DNA from: Agrostemma githago
Lineage: Eukaryota; Streptophyta; Magnoliopsida; Caryophyllales; Caryophyllaceae
Reading direction: 5' to 3'
Length of the DNA stretch: 64,000 nucleotides
Assembly (NCBI GenBank): GCA_958450325.1
Contig: OY288241.1
Span: 46,079,978-46,143,977 of the forward strand
Shown here piece after piece: positions 33,598-46,052 of this stretch. The translations under genes and the position numbers were made by a program. Within the stretch, counting starts at the first letter, position 1. Each line of letters opens with the position of its first letter. The notes under the pieces were generated by a model. It was not told the origin of the DNA. It worked only from the letters and a program-made list of their open reading frames with translations, and did not search any database.

Positions 33598-35163
33598 ATG
33601 CCTGTAACGACGGGTATGGGTCGGGGAAGAGGAAGGCCACCGAAGAAGAAGCACAAATCAGATTCATCACAAAATGAGGATTCTGTTAATACTAATTTGA
33701 ACGTGAATCAACAGCAGATGGAGGAGATGGAAGCTAATCAATTATCTGGACAACAGGGGACTCCGTCGATTAATGATATGATCAATGAAGCTTTTCTTTC
33801 AGCTCAGAAGCAACAATCGGCAGATAAGAATTCTAACCCTAACTCTAGTTCTGGTAATTTGGAGTTAGGAAAGAATGATGCTATCAATATGGGGAAGAAC
33901 AGGGATGAATCTATGGGGAAGGTAGAAGTGGGAACTGGGAACAATAGAGGTAAAAAGGAACCGAAAATTACTAATTCATGGGCTAATAGAATTAAGGAAA
34001 CAAAAATTGGTATGGATTTATTCTTTATTGATCATTGTGCAATTTCGGATGAGATTGAAATTCAATTGGATGATTTTGCTGACGAATTAAAGTTATGGAA
34101 GTTTACCCTCATGGGGAATGTGTTGGGTGCTAAGCCTACTCTCAAACAAATGACTGAATATGCTACGAAAAACTAGAACGCGGTAATGCCTGTTGTGCAA
34201 TATTTCAAGAAAGGTTGGTTTTCCTTTCGATTCAGTAGGCAGGAAGACATGGATTGGGTTCTAAGAGGGGGTCCGTGGCAATTGGGACGAAATTCGATTG
34301 TACTGAAACAATGGAGTCCGCTCTTCTCTACTGAAATGGACAGGATATCAACGGTACCAGTTTGGGTTATTTTCCCAGACCTCGATCCCTACCTTTGGTC
34401 AGATGCTGTTCTAAGCAAAATGGCGAGTAAAGTAGGGAAACCGTTATATGCTGATTACACTACAACTTACAAGGAGCATCTATCCTTTGCTAGAGTGATG
34501 GTGGAGGTGGATGTCTCTAAGGAATTACCTTATCAGGTTACTCTTAATGTCCCAATTTTGGGTAAGTCGATTCAGAGAATTGACTACGAATGGCTGCCTT
34601 ATTATTGCCATGGATGTGGCAAACTTGGTCATGAAATTGAAAGCTGCAGGAAAGAAAAGAAAAAGTCCAAAGTTGTAGGGGGTATATCTACCTCAATGAG
34701 ATATACTCCAAAGAAGATTAACCTCCAAGAGCTAGGTGGTACCTCAGAGGATGGAGTACACTCTTCTCCTTCTGTAATGCATCAAGGATCTCTTGGGGAA
34801 GAGTCACGTAGAGGCCTGATTATCACTGACTCAGGACCCCACGCACTAGGCGGTACCTCAACGGATGTAGGTCAGGTTATGGGACAGAACAAGGCCGCGG
34901 AAGGCTTGGAGGGCCTGGGTGCTTGTTCTGATCCTGAGCCTGAGTTTATTCCGGTTGTAAAGCGTCCAGGATGTACGGGGGTAGGTCTTAAGGTGAAAGG
35001 CTCTAGTGTAGACTATGAAGAGGGAAGAAAGAAGATAGGATTTGCAGCCTTGCTCACTCCAAACAGATTTGAACTTCTACAGGGCAATGCCAACATTGTA
35101 CAAGATGGAGAGGACTTATATCCTCCAATAGTGGATGCAATTCCTCCCGACATTGGTATATGA
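33598..35163 (+). pseudogene. LINE-B ORF1 protein (DUF4283-like and CCHC knuckle), one stop
   Basis: The predicted RNA-binding ORF1p begins MPVTTGMGRGRGRPPKKK, with an AT-hook-like GRGRPPK at residues 10-16. It continues through a polar stretch to a DUF4283-type domain (LDDFADELKLWKFTLMGNVL, then VQYFKKGWFSFRF to IQRIDYEW) and the knuckle CHGCGKLGHEIESC (about 34610-34650). One in-frame TAG at 34174-34176 replaces the tryptophan codon seen in LINE-E. The ORF ends TGA at 35161-35163, overlapping the ORF2 start as ATGA. Confidence 0.88.
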
Positions 35164-37955
35164 TTGTTGGTACTTGGAATATTAGAGGTGGTAATGAACC
35201 CTTGAAGCAAAATGAGATCATAAAACTGATAAGGGGTAAAGGGATTGACATTTTGGGTGTTTTAGAGACTAGAATAAAGGAGGGTAAGGCAAGATCTATC
35301 ATTAAGAGGAAATTCAAAAATTATGGGGTTATTACTAACCATTGTTGCCACTACAATGGGCGTATTTGGGTGATTTGGAATCCTAGTAGTGTGAATATTT
35401 CGCAGGTGGAGATTGAGGATCAATGCATCCATGTTCATGTGCATCATCTTGCGACCAATAAGAACCTTGATGTAACTATGGTTTATGGGCATAATGATCC
35501 TGTTGAGAGAGTAAGACTTTGGGAAAGATTAGTACAAATAAGTAAAAATGCTAGTAATTGGATAGCTATGGAGGACTTTAATATTATTCGTTATAGCTAG
35601 GAGAAGATTGGTGGGAATGAACCTAAAGTTGATGATATGTATGATTTTAACAAATGTATTGAGGGATGTGATTTGCACGAGATTGCAGGACAAGGGTGCG
35701 AGTATACTTGGACGAATAAACAAGAAGTGAAGGATAGAGTGTGGACTAGACTTGATAGAGCTCTTGTCAATATGAATTGGATTAACAATTTTCCTGATTC
35801 CTATGCTCAAATTTTGAATGCTGGGGTTTCTGATCACTCCCCAATAATGGTTAGTGTTGTTAACGTAAAAAAGACTTATAGGAGATTTAGTTATCTCAAT
35901 TGTTGGGCGACTCATCCTAATTTCCAACAGATAGTACAGGAAGCATAGGAGAAGAGGGTTACTGGGAGTGCTGGCTATCAGCTGTTTGGTATGCTGAAAA
36001 ATGTCAAAATTGCATTGAAAGAGCTCCATAAAAATTCTTTCACTAATGTGGCAGAAAGAATTGGACAATTGGAGATGGATTTGGACATTTGCCAGCAGCA
36101 GATTCAGAGTCACAAGAATGACATTAATCTTCTGGTGGAGGAGGGAAGAATCCTAGATGAATGGAAAAGACTTAAAAAGGCAGAGATAAGCATTGCTCAC
36201 CAAAGGGCAAAAATGGATGCTATTGCGAAAGATGATGCTGCAACTAATTATTTCCACAATAGGATCAAAGAGAGAAGACAACAACAAGTCATAGGAACAA
36301 TTACTGATAGGAAGGGTATAATTAGAGAAGGAAGAGAGGAGGTTGCTGCAAGTTTTGTGGATTATTATGAGAATCTTTTAGGGCATAAGAAGGATGTTGT
36401 GGCTATTGATAGAGACAGTATGGCTGTGGGGGGTAAGATTGAGCAGAATGACTGGGATATACTGTTGAATCTACCTACGGATGATGAGATTAAGCGAGCT
36501 GTATTCTCTATTGGCTCTAACAAGAGTCCTGGCCCAGATGGTTTCTCGCCGGGGTTCTTTATGGTTGCGCGGGGCATTATCGATAGAGGTTTTTGCAAGG
36601 TTGTGAAGGAGTTTTTTATAAAAGGAAACTGGTGAAACAGGCGAATGCAACTCTTATTACTCTAGTGCCTAAGAAAGAGGTTTGCCTATCCGTACTGGAT
36701 TTCAAACCCCTTTCTTGTTGCTCTATTCTGTACAGGGCTATAAGCAAGTTACTCACAAACAGGATGCAAATGATAATACATAAGGTTGTAGGGCCTGAAC
36801 AAGCTGCTTTCATTCACAATAGGAGCATTCATGAAAATATTGCTCTATCCCAATCTCTAATTAAGAATTACAATAGAAAGTACATTACTCCTCGATCTTT
36901 AATGAAAATCGATCTTAGGAAAGCGTTTGATTCCTTGCAATGGGAATTTATTGAGAATATGTTGAAGGAGTTTAATTTTCCTCCTCAATTTATTGTTTGT
37001 ATTAGAACTTGCATCGAAGGGTCTTGGTTCTCAATAAAAGTGAATGGTACTTCTCAAGCTTTTTTTAAAGGCCGGAGTGGGGTTCGGCGAGGGGATCCAC
37101 TCTCACCTTACCTATTCATCCTGAGCATGGAAGTCCTGTCACGACATCTTCGATACTGCCAATGTCTACCTCAGGTTTCTTATCATCCGAAATGTAAGCA
37201 AATTAATCTTAACCATCTTATTTTTGCTGATGATTTGATGGTTTTCTCTAGAGGAGATCTTCCTATGATTCAGGCTATTATGAATGCTTTGGATCAGTTT
37301 GAAGGTGAGTCTGGTTTACAAACTAATAAGGATAAAACGGAAATTTACTTAGGGGGTGTGAATGATGATGTAGTGAATATGATAATGGTTGCTACTAGGT
37401 TCTCAAAAGGAACCTTTCCTTGCAAATATTTAGGCATACCATTGAATGCTATCACTAATAGAATGGAGCACTATAATGCGTTATTTTATAAGGTTCAGAG
37501 TTACATAACTGGTTGGTCTGTTACTGCTCTCACGTATGCAGGTCGTATAGAGCTAATTAATTCAGTTATTTTTGGGGTATTAAACTACTGGAGTGCTAAT
37601 ACGTTACTCCCACAGAATGTCCTACTCCGATTACAGCAGCTTTGTCGAACTTATTTGTGGATGGGAATTAATTCACTTGTTCTTTCATTGCAGCTACGCG
37701 AGGAGCATCTGGCAAGGAATTCAGAATTGGCTGAACATCCAAGATAGAGGACAGGATCTGAAGGAGGAAATGAAGTGGAGTATGGCTAAAAGAAGGAGAA
37801 AGCATTGGAAAAATCGATGGTATTGTCACTGTTTGGCTGCAGTCGCGTACCACATATGGATTGAGCGTAACAACAGGCTGTTCCAAAATGAGAATAGACC
37901 ATGTATTAGCATTATTAATCAGATCAAGTTTGAGGTTTACATTAGAATGAGGTAG
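35160..37955 (+). pseudogene. LINE-B ORF2: endonuclease, reverse transcriptase, zf-RVT; broken
   Basis: ORF2 starts MIVGTWNIRGGNEPLKQ, an AP-like endonuclease with LETR and DFNI, and SDHSP at about 35830. A TAG at 35598 and others interrupt it. The RT follows with NKSPGPDGFSPGFF, KIDLRKAFDSLQWEF, GDPLSPYLF and FADD (37223-37234). A frame change lies near 36595-36640. Near 37665 the reading jumps from LCRTYLWMG to HLFFHCSYARSIW, a deletion of over a hundred codons between the RT end and the zf-RVT. The last block is CHCLAAVAYHIWIERNNRLF, ending at 37955. It would nick the target and prime reverse transcription in an intact element. Confidence 0.88.
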
Positions 37956-38095
37956 GGATCTTAGTTTGCTTAGAAGAGATTAAGGGGATTTGATTGTCTT
38001 ATTAGGGGATCGACTTTGTAAGATAGTCTCTTTCTTTGGCCTTTTGGATGAATAAAGAGTCGTAACTTTCTTGCAAAAAAATAATTAATTAATTA

Positions 38096-38127
<32 letters not shown>

Positions 38128-38274
38128 GGGAGTGGAGCGCGTGCCGCAGTTCATATTTTCACAAGAATTAGTTTCGCGATTGCTAACGGAGTGGGGGCCC
38201 AGATAGTATCTCGGCTTCCCTCTAACTTCTTGTAATTTGTTCTGGTGTTTAATGCAAGTTCCGTTTTTATAAAT
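38128..38274 (+). mobile_element. 3'-end fragment of a different LINE subfamily
   Basis: The sequence CTCGGCTTCCCTCTAACTTC, then TTCTGGTGTTTAATGCAAG and TTCCGTTTTTATA, leads directly into (TAA)n. A shorter close relative stands at 45849-45909. Both look like severely 5'-truncated insertions of one LINE subfamily whose 3' UTR differs from LINE-A to -D. Confidence 0.6.
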
Positions 38275-38952
<678 letters not shown>

Positions 38953-39259
38953 TGAAACACCCCACATTGATTGAAGATGTCCTATTTATGAGCTTTGCTT
39001 AAAGGGATTTGAATTACTATTCATATCAACAAAGTGCACTTTCTTTTCTGGTTTGCCCATGATAAGAACTCTGCAGTTAAGCGTGCTTGACTGGGAGCAA
39101 TCTTAGGATGGGTGACCTCCTGGGAAGGTTTCCAGGATGCACATGAGTGAGGACAAAATGCGCTGGAAAGGACTCGTGTTGGTCTGTGGGACCAGTACAA
39201 AGCCTGGCGAGCTACCGCGGTTAACATTTCCGGCCCTAGGATTGGGTCGGGGTGTTACA
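38953..39259 (+). repeat. Cassandra LTR 1
   Basis: TGAAACACCCC at the start and GGGGTGTTACA at the end are near-perfect inverses. The 5S-like segment is at 39057-39127. It differs from LTR 2 and 3 at position 38963 (C instead of T). Confidence 0.93.
39057..39127 (+). other. 5S rRNA-like segment in Cassandra LTR 1
   Basis: It opens GATAAGAACTCTGCAGTTAA, passes through GCGTGCTTGACTGGGAGCAA and ends GGATGGGTGACCTCCTGGG. Box A, the intermediate element and box C of 5S genes are clearly recognisable. Copies lie at 39481-39551 and 39905-39975. It is not a functional 5S gene: only the 3' part is present. Confidence 0.92.
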
Positions 39260-39376
39260 AATGGTATCAGAGCAACCCTGCGACCGTGCATTTGGCACCT
39301 AGCGGGGGTGGATTCTGGGTCAGCGGTTATGCTGCCAGGCGCAACGAGGACGTTGCGTTCTTCAAGTGGGAGTGAT
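39260..39376 (+). other. Cassandra internal region 1 with primer site and purine tract
   Basis: The primer site ATGGTATCAGAGCA (tRNA-Met type) is at 39261-39274 and a purine-rich AAGTGGGAGTGA at 39364-39375. The second copy is 39684-39800. Between them is only non-coding sequence. Confidence 0.9.
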
Positions 39377-39683
39377 TGAAACACCCTACATTGATTGAAG
39401 ATGTCCTATTTATGAGCTTTGCTTAAAGGGATTTGAATTACTATTCATATCAACAAAGTGCACTTTCTTTTCTGGTTTGCCCATGATAAGAACTCTGCAG
39501 TTAAGCGTGCTTGACTGGGAGCAATCTTAGGATGGGTGACCTCCTGGGAAGGTTTCCAGGATGCACATGAGTGAGGACAAAATGCGCTGGAAAGGACTCG
39601 TGTTGGTCTGTGGGACCAGTACAAAGCCTGGCGAGCTACCGCGGTTAACATTTCCGGCCCTAGGATTGGGTCGGGGTGTTACA
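39377..39683 (+). repeat. Cassandra LTR 2 (middle)
   Basis: The middle LTR serves as 3' end of the first unit and 5' end of the second. I saw no difference from LTR 3. Confidence 0.93.
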
Positions 39684-39800
39684 AATGGTATCAGAGCAAC
39701 CCTGCGACCGTGCATTTGGCACCTAGCGGGGGTGGATTCTGGGTCAGCGGTTATGCTGCCAGGCGCAACGAGGACGTTGCGTTCTTCAAGTGGGAGTGAT

Positions 39801-40107
39801 TGAAACACCCTACATTGATTGAAGATGTCCTATTTATGAGCTTTGCTTAAAGGGATTTGAATTACTATTCATATCAACAAAGTGCACTTTCTTTTCTGGT
39901 TTGCCCATGATAAGAACTCTGCAGTTAAGCGTGCTTGACTGGGAGCAATCTTAGGATGGGTGACCTCCTGGGAAGGTTTCCAGGATGCACATGAGTGAGG
40001 ACAAAATGCGCTGGAAAGGACTCGTGTTGGTCTGTGGGACCAGTACAAAGCCTGGCGAGCTACCGCGGTTAACATTTCCGGCCCTAGGATTGGGTCGGGG
40101 TGTTACA
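39801..40107 (+). repeat. Cassandra LTR 3
   Basis: Last LTR; it ends TGTTACA, followed by the GGGCG target duplication and the resumed RT-like pseudogene. Confidence 0.93.
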
Positions 40108-40112
40108 GGGCG

Positions 40113-41020
40113 TGCACAGGTATTTCCAAGTTATACTTTGCCTTACGCACTTGCTCTCCCCGTGCTTTAGGGTCGGCCCACCTTTCTTTCGACACTGTGC
40201 TTCGATCTAGTCTTGAGCTTATTGTGACGGCGTCCGGACCCAGTTTCGGAGAGTGGCAGTGGCGGCTGGCCACCCTCCCCTTTTCCCTGTGGGGGGTCGG
40301 TGTCATTGCCGCCACTGATGCCCTGCACTTTGCCTTCCCTGCTTCTCGCCTCTAGTCTGCCGATTTGCAATCTAAGCTACTTCGTCCCTCCGAGATCGTC
40401 GCCCCTGGATTTGCCTTCGAGTCTTCCTTGAGTGGTTTTGTTGAGGCTACTGGTTCTGACTTCTTGAGTAACCTCTTTGAGATCGCCGCCCCAAAACTTA
40501 TGAAGAAATTGGCAGATATATATTTCACGAGGGTTGCTACAGCAGCGGAATGTGTTTTCTCCTTGACTCCTCGACAGGTTGCCCTGTGGAAATCTCAGCA
40601 AGGGGACCATTCTTCTGACTGGCTAAGGTCTGTCACTATTACCGGGCTTGGGCAAACCTTAAACGGTCGGACATATCGCAGTGTGCTTAGTTACCGCCTG
40701 GGAGTCCCTTTGTTTCTGCTTTCCGGGACTTGCTCTTTCTGCTCCAGGGCCCTCAGAGAGGATATTTTTGGTGACCACGCTGTTTCGTGCGCTGGTACTG
40801 TGGGGATTAAATATCGCCATAACCTTGTCCGCAACACACTGTTGGATATTTGCTTTCGGACAGGGATCTCTGCACGCAAGGAGGTGGAGATTGGCCTATG
40901 TGACGATAACGACAAGCCCTTACGACCTGCCGACCTTCTACTCTATTCGTGGGACAAGGGACGTGATGTTTGTGTCGATCTGACTGGGTCCTCGCCTTTG
41001 ACCCAGTCCGGCTTGACTTA
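40113..41020 (+). pseudogene. Plant RT-like gene, C-terminal part, degenerate (3' piece)
   Basis: It continues the gene cut by Cassandra: LYFALRTCSPRAL, then SFGEWQWRLATLPFSLWG, one TAG at about 40354, then a 219-codon open stretch (40365-41021) with FEIAAPKLMKKLADIYFT, TITGLGQTLNGRTYRSVLSY, GDHAVSCAGTVGIKYRHNLV and RDVCVDLTGSSPLTQSGLT. The C/H-rich part (CSFCSRAL with GDHAVSC) resembles a zinc-binding domain after an RT. The reading stops where LINE-C begins; the true C-terminus is lost. Confidence 0.75.
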
Positions 41021-41022
41021 AT

Positions 41023-42359
41023 CAGTCAATACGTAATCAGTCAATTGTTACTGAAAATGACATCATTTCAGAGAAAGAAAAAGGGAATTTAGGTACTGGG
41101 AATACGGTTAAGCTAGACTCTGCTAATTCTGTTGATAAACCCGATAATTCAACATGTTCTAAAGTTGTTTCTAAATCCAAGCAATTAGGGATGAGTCTAC
41201 CATATTATGAAGATGTATTGAATGATTCTGAAATTAGTATCGATATCTATGAATTTGAGGATGAGCTAAAGCTTTGGAGTAATACACTTATGGGGAATGT
41301 AATAGGAACTAAGCCATCTCTGCAGCAAATGCAGAAATTTGTGACTGAAAACTAGGCTGCAAATGCTCCAATTGTCCAATACTTTAAACGAGATTGGTTC
41401 TCCTTTCGATTCAAGTCCATAGAAGACATGGAGAGTGTTCGGAGTGGGGGGCCATGGAGTTTGGGCAGATTTACTATTATTCTAAAGGAATGGTCTTCTA
41501 CTTTCTCTAGTAACATGCACAAATTAGCTGTGGTTCCAATGTGGGTTCTCTTCCCTGACTTGGATCCCTTCCTTTGGTCTGAGGCAGTGTTAGGCAAGCT
41601 TGCGAGCAAGATTGGGAGGCCAATATGTGCAGATTTAGCAACAACAACTAAAGCTAAATTGCTTTTGCTCGAGTACTCATTGAGGTTGATGTATCTCAGG
41701 AACTGCCTGAAACATTAGTCATTACCACTCCATTATGTGATTATTTTGTGCAAAAAATTCAATATGAATGGATCCCGTATCACTGTAATGGTTGTGGTAA
41801 ACTTGGTCACACTATTGCTAGCTGTAAATGGGAGAAGAAAAAACATAATGCTGCAACAGTGAAACAGACGCAAGCAACAGTTGCCAGTATATCAGTTGAG
41901 CAAACCATGGGAGCTGGTAAGTACTCAGTGCCTGCTGGGTCAGGAGTTGACAATAGTGTATCTGATGGAAAGCCCCTCACGGGAAAGTACGTAGGGATGT
42001 TGCCTACTTGGTCTGGAGAAGTCAGTTTAGGCTCATCTGCCGGAAATCCCACCATGAGGCAATTAGAGGATGATATGTACGTAGGGATAGTGACGGCTGG
42101 GTCAGGAGTTTTCAGTCCTATCATATCTGCCGAAACATATCCTCTGATTGCCAATGCTGATTGTGATGAGCATGGGTTTATGCTAGTCCAAAAGAGGAAC
42201 TCATCTGAACAAAAATTTAGAAAGGATCTTGATATTGAACCCATGGCTCTGATAAACTCTTATCATGTGTTCTCTGGTAAGAAAGATTCAGATGGATATT
42301 CTGAGATGGAAACAAATTTTGCTTCGTTCTGGCGGTTTAGAAGAGCCTATCCCTCCTGA
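41023..42359 (+). pseudogene. LINE-C ORF1 (5' end missing), DUF4283-like and CCHC knuckle
   Basis: The frame is open from the junction to TAG at 41353-41355, the same codon position as the TAG of LINE-B. It continues IVQYFKRDWFSFRFKSIEDM to LVVPM-type blocks; a frame change near 41660 precedes ARVLIEVDVSQELPE. The knuckle is CNGCGKLGHTIASC (about 41781-41825). A lysine-rich and then polar tail ends at TGA 42357-42359. The AT-hook-like start seen in LINE-B and -D is missing because of truncation. Confidence 0.83.
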
Positions 42360-42365
42360 TAAACA

Positions 42366-45300
42366 ATGAAAATCGCCTCTTGGAACATTAGGGGTCTAAA
42401 TGATCCCATTAAGCAGTGTGAAGTCAGAGATTTTATATTTGAGAATAATTTGGATATTTTTGGCCTTTTGGAGAATAGGGTAAAACAAAAAAAATGCAAG
42501 CAAAATTATTCAAAACACATTCAAGACTTGGTCTGTATTGACTAACTATAGTCATCATTATAATGGCAGAGTTTGGATCCTTTATAATCCAAATATTGTA
42601 TCTTTTTCTAATCTGCAAAATACTGATCAATCAATTACTGGTCCGCTGTTTCACTTGGAAACTAAAGCCTCTTGTCAAATAAGTATGGTCTATGCAAAGA
42701 ATGAAGCTGGTGACAGGGAACAACTCTGGAGCTCTTTAATCTCGCAAGCTACTGATAAGGCGTGGATTGTTATGGGTGACTTCAACATAGTAAGAAGTAA
42801 TGAGCAAAAAGTGGGTAATACTCCTCCCTCTCTTTCTGATATGATGGCAATTAATAACTGTATTTTGACTAGTAAACTTGAAGACTTCTCTTGTTCTGGT
42901 GATATGCTCTAACTTGGACGAATAAGCAAGAGCCTGATACCAGGATTTGGTCTAAGTTGGATAGGGTTTTGGTGAATCAAGATTGGTATAACACCTTTCC
43001 TAATTCTGCTGCAGTTATAAGAGAACCAGGACTATCTGACCATGCCCCTATTGTAGTGTTTGTGTTAGAGACTATCCGTGTTAAAAAGCAATTTCATTTT
43101 CTTAATAGTTGGATAGATCATCCAAGTTTTTTTGACCATTGTGGCTCAAGCTTGGAGAAAACCAATGAAAGGATCTCCTATTTATTGTTTCTTTGCTAAA
43201 CTAAAAATAGTAAAGCAAGCTCTGCAGAAGTTTCACTGGGAGCATTTCTCTAATATTACTATGAGGGTCAAAGAAGCCAAAGTATCTCTTCTTACATATC
43301 AACAGAAGTTGAGTAAGGATCTCTTCTCTCCTTCCCTAATGATAGAAGAAAAGATGTTGTTGCAGAAATATAACATGATCAAAGCAGCAGAACTTAAGAT
43401 GCTTGCTCTGAGAGCTAAAATTAAAGATCTTCAGTTAACTGATTGCTCTACTAAGTATTTCTATGCTAATATTTCAGAAAGAAGAAATAGCCAGATAATT
43501 GGGTCTATTGCCGATTCAAAGGGGCTAATTCATGAAGGTACTAAGTCAGTTGCACATGCTTTTCAGGGCTATTATCAGGAGCTATTAGGTAAAGCAGTAG
43601 TTCAGGAGATAGATCCTAAGCTTATATCTTCTAGCCCATGCTTAACAAAGTCACAAAAGGATAACCTAATTGCACCCATTAGTAGGATGGAGATTAAAAA
43701 TGCTTTATTTAGTATGGATAATAATAGTAGCCCTGGCATAGATGGCTTTTCTACAGGCTTTTATAAAGCTGCTTGGTTAATAATTCAGGAGGACTTTTGC
43801 AAAGCAATACTCAGTTTTTTCAGGAAGGGTTTAATGTCCAAACAAGCAAACTCAACCCTTATTTCTTTAATACCTAAAAAGAAGGATGCTTCATCAGTCC
43901 AAGATTTTAGACCAATATCTTGCTGTACAGTTTTTTATAAAACTGTAGGTAAGATTGTTTCTAACAGATTAAAAGTTTTTCTTCCAGACCTTATAGAAGA
44001 GGAACCAGCTGTATTCATTAAAGGTCGTAGTCTGTTTGAGAACACTTTGATGTCACAAACATTGGTCAAAGGTTATACTAGAAAGTTTCTAACTCCAAGA
44101 TTCATTATCAAGGTAGATATTAGGAAAGCCTTTGATTTGCTTCAGTGGAGCTTTTCAACAAATGCTGAGGTTATTGGGGTTTCCTTCTTTGGTCATTTCA
44201 TGGATCATGGGTTGTATTTCGAACCCTTGGTATTCTTTTAAAATTAATGGAGGAGTTCATGGTTTTTTTCAAGGACAAAGTGGTATTAGTACAAAGCATG
44301 AAGTTGCTTTCTAGGGCCTTAAGAGTGATTACTCAACAGGATAATGTTTCAATCCATCCTAAATGTTGTAAAATATGGCTCAAACACTTGATATTTGCAG
44401 ACGATTTGATGGTCTTTGTAAGAAGGGATGTGCCATCTGCAATTGTTGTAAAGAATACTCTGGATCAGTTTGGTTTGCAGTCTGGACTAATAGCAAATTT
44501 GGAGAAAACTTGTATCTACTTTGGAGGGGTCTCTCCTGCAGTCCAGTCAGATATTCTTCGAAGCACAGGTTTCACTTCAGGCTCCTTTCCATTTAGATAT
44601 CTTGGAGTTCCATTACATGATACAACTATACAAGTACACATGTTCGCCTCTATGATACTAAAGATTCAGAATTGCATCAAGCATTGGACATCTAGTCTGC
44701 TCTCTTATGCAGGGAAGGTACAATTAATCAACTCAGTGGTATTTGGTATCGAAAATTTTTGGTGTTCTAGTATTCTACTTCCTAAAACTGTGGTTAAGAA
44801 TATTCAGAAGTTATGCAAAGTTTTTTTTGGGGGAATCAGCCCTGGTGCGAAGAAAATGACCTTTAAAAAGTGGAGTGAGATCTGTTCTCCATGGATAAAT
44901 GGTGGTGTTAATATAAAGCAATTATCAGCCTGGAATAAAGCTCTTCTTTCTAAATGGCTTTGGCAGCGTACTACTATATCAGGAAGCATCTGGGTCAAGT
45001 GGTGTACGCATTACATTTTATCTAGCGACTCAATTTGGTTTGTACAGTCTAAAGAATACTACTCTTCAGGAATTAAGCACATCTTGCGGATTACGGATGA
45101 GTATATTGTCAAATGTGGCTCTATTCGGCAAGCAAAAGACTTCCTCTTGAGTTGCGCATCGGGGAAGAAATTTCGTCTATCAGCAGCCTATGATTTCTTC
45201 AGAAATGGTTCTCATGTACAACCGTGGTTTATGACTCTTTTGTCTCCAGTTATACTGCCAAGGCACAAAGTAATCCTTACTTTAGCCGGTCAAAATAAGC

Positions 45301-45713
45301 TATCTACTGTAGACAATATTCAGAAAAAAGGTTTGCAGCTGGCAAATCGGTGTGGCTTATGTCAAGAGGCAAAAGAGACAATCAAACACTTATTTTTTTC
45401 CTGCCCATTCTCAACAATTATTTGGAAGAGCATATTGCAGTGGATGAGTGTTACATGCCCTAAATTGGATCTAAATCATACTCTTAAGTGGATATCAAAT
45501 AATCAAAAGACGAAACATTGGAAAGCCATCTGGTTTCAAGTGAGTTTAGCGGCATATTTATGTTTCATCTGGAAGGAAAGAAATGCAAGGTTGTTTTCAA
45601 CATCAAAGGCATCTGAAAGTAGCATTGTACAACAAATTAAATTTGTAGTTTCAATCCGTTTTTTAGCTTGTAAGCAAAATCTGAAGTATAGTAGGATTAT
45701 AGCTAATTTTTGA
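42366..45713 (+). pseudogene. LINE-C ORF2: endonuclease, RT, zf-RVT; frameshifts and a small deletion
   Basis: It starts MKIASWNIRGLNDPIKQCEV. Frame changes near 42500 and 42905 break the endonuclease (VMGDFNIVRS, LSDHAPIVV). The longest open stretch (43132-44241) covers the linker and RT start (SSPGIDGFSTGFYKAAW, KVDIRKAFDLLQW). Near 44290 the block normally reading GDPLSPYLF is deleted. It then continues HLIFADDLMVFVRRDVPS (FADD at 44394-44405) uninterrupted to the zf-RVT (LANRCGLCQEAKET, HLFFSCPFSTIIWKS) and the stop at 45713. The 488-codon C-terminal half is intact. Confidence 0.88.
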
Positions 45714-45848
45714 CACCTAGTGAGATAGATCTTTTTGCAACCTTGTAATTTCATCAAAAATTAATGAAATGATATCATTTTTGCAAAAGTAAATAAATAA
45801 TACATAATAATAATAATGATAATAATAATAATAATAATAATAATAATA

Positions 45849-45905
45849 TCTTGACTTCCCTCTAACATCTTTTAATTAGTTCTGGTGTTAATGAAATTCC
45901 GTTTT

Positions 45906-45945
<40 letters not shown>

Positions 45946-45965
45946 TAATAATAATAATAATAATA
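45849..45965 (+). mobile_element. Short LINE 3'-end fragment with TAA tail
   Basis: CTTGACTTCCCTCTAACATC, then TTCTGGTGTTAATGAAATTC and CGTTTTTATAA, leads into (TAA)n at 45907-45965. It sits between the LINE-C tail and the LINE-D start and is a relative of 38128-38274, so one more insertion landed in the same tail. Confidence 0.65.
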
Positions 45966-46052
45966 TCATAATCACAACGCCGAAGAGAGAGAAAGGCTTT
46001 CTCTCTCTAGTTTCTTTTCTCCCGCGCGATTCTGTTGTGCGAAGCTTTATCC

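Larger units (their letters stand above)
33541..38127 (+). mobile_element. LINE-B, L1-type LINE with both ORFs, inactive
   Basis: It has a short C/T-rich 5' UTR (57 nt), ORF1 (33598-35163), ORF2 (35160-37955), a 3' UTR with a T-rich end, and a tail of TAAT then (TAA)n at 38078-38127. The ORF order, CCHC ORF1 and EN-RT-zf-RVT ORF2 are those of plant L1-clade LINEs. It lies head to tail behind LINE-A. Stops and an internal deletion near 37665 make it inactive. Confidence 0.9.
38953..40107 (+). mobile_element. Cassandra TRIM multimer (LTR-int-LTR-int-LTR)
   Basis: Three 307-bp LTRs (38953-39259, 39377-39683, 39801-40107) are separated by two 117-bp internal regions, period 424 bp. A 5-bp duplication GGGCG flanks the whole unit (38948-38952, 40108-40112). 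Each LTR holds a 5S-rRNA-like segment, the hallmark of Cassandra. The internal region starts with the primer site ATGGTATCAGAGCA and ends in AAGTGGGAGTGAT before the next LTR. There is no coding capacity. The copies differ by about one base. The three-LTR form most likely arose by recombination between LTRs. Confidence 0.95.
41021..45848 (+). mobile_element. LINE-C, 5'-truncated L1-type LINE
   Basis: It begins inside ORF1, so it is a 5'-truncated insertion, and joins the RT-like pseudogene at about 41020. It has ORF1 (to 42359), ORF2 (42366-45713), a 3' UTR with the family signature TTTTTGCAACCTTGTAATTTC and AATGAAATGATATCATTTTT, and a TAA-rich tail (45789-45848). AATCAGTCAA is repeated at 41022 and 41035, close to the junction. 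Confidence 0.88.

Noticed and set aside
39057..39975. Tandem 5S rRNA genes
   Set aside because: Only the 3' part of 5S is present in each copy, with LTR ends, primer site and a flanking duplication; this is Cassandra, not an rDNA array. The segments in the CACTA pair are partial too.
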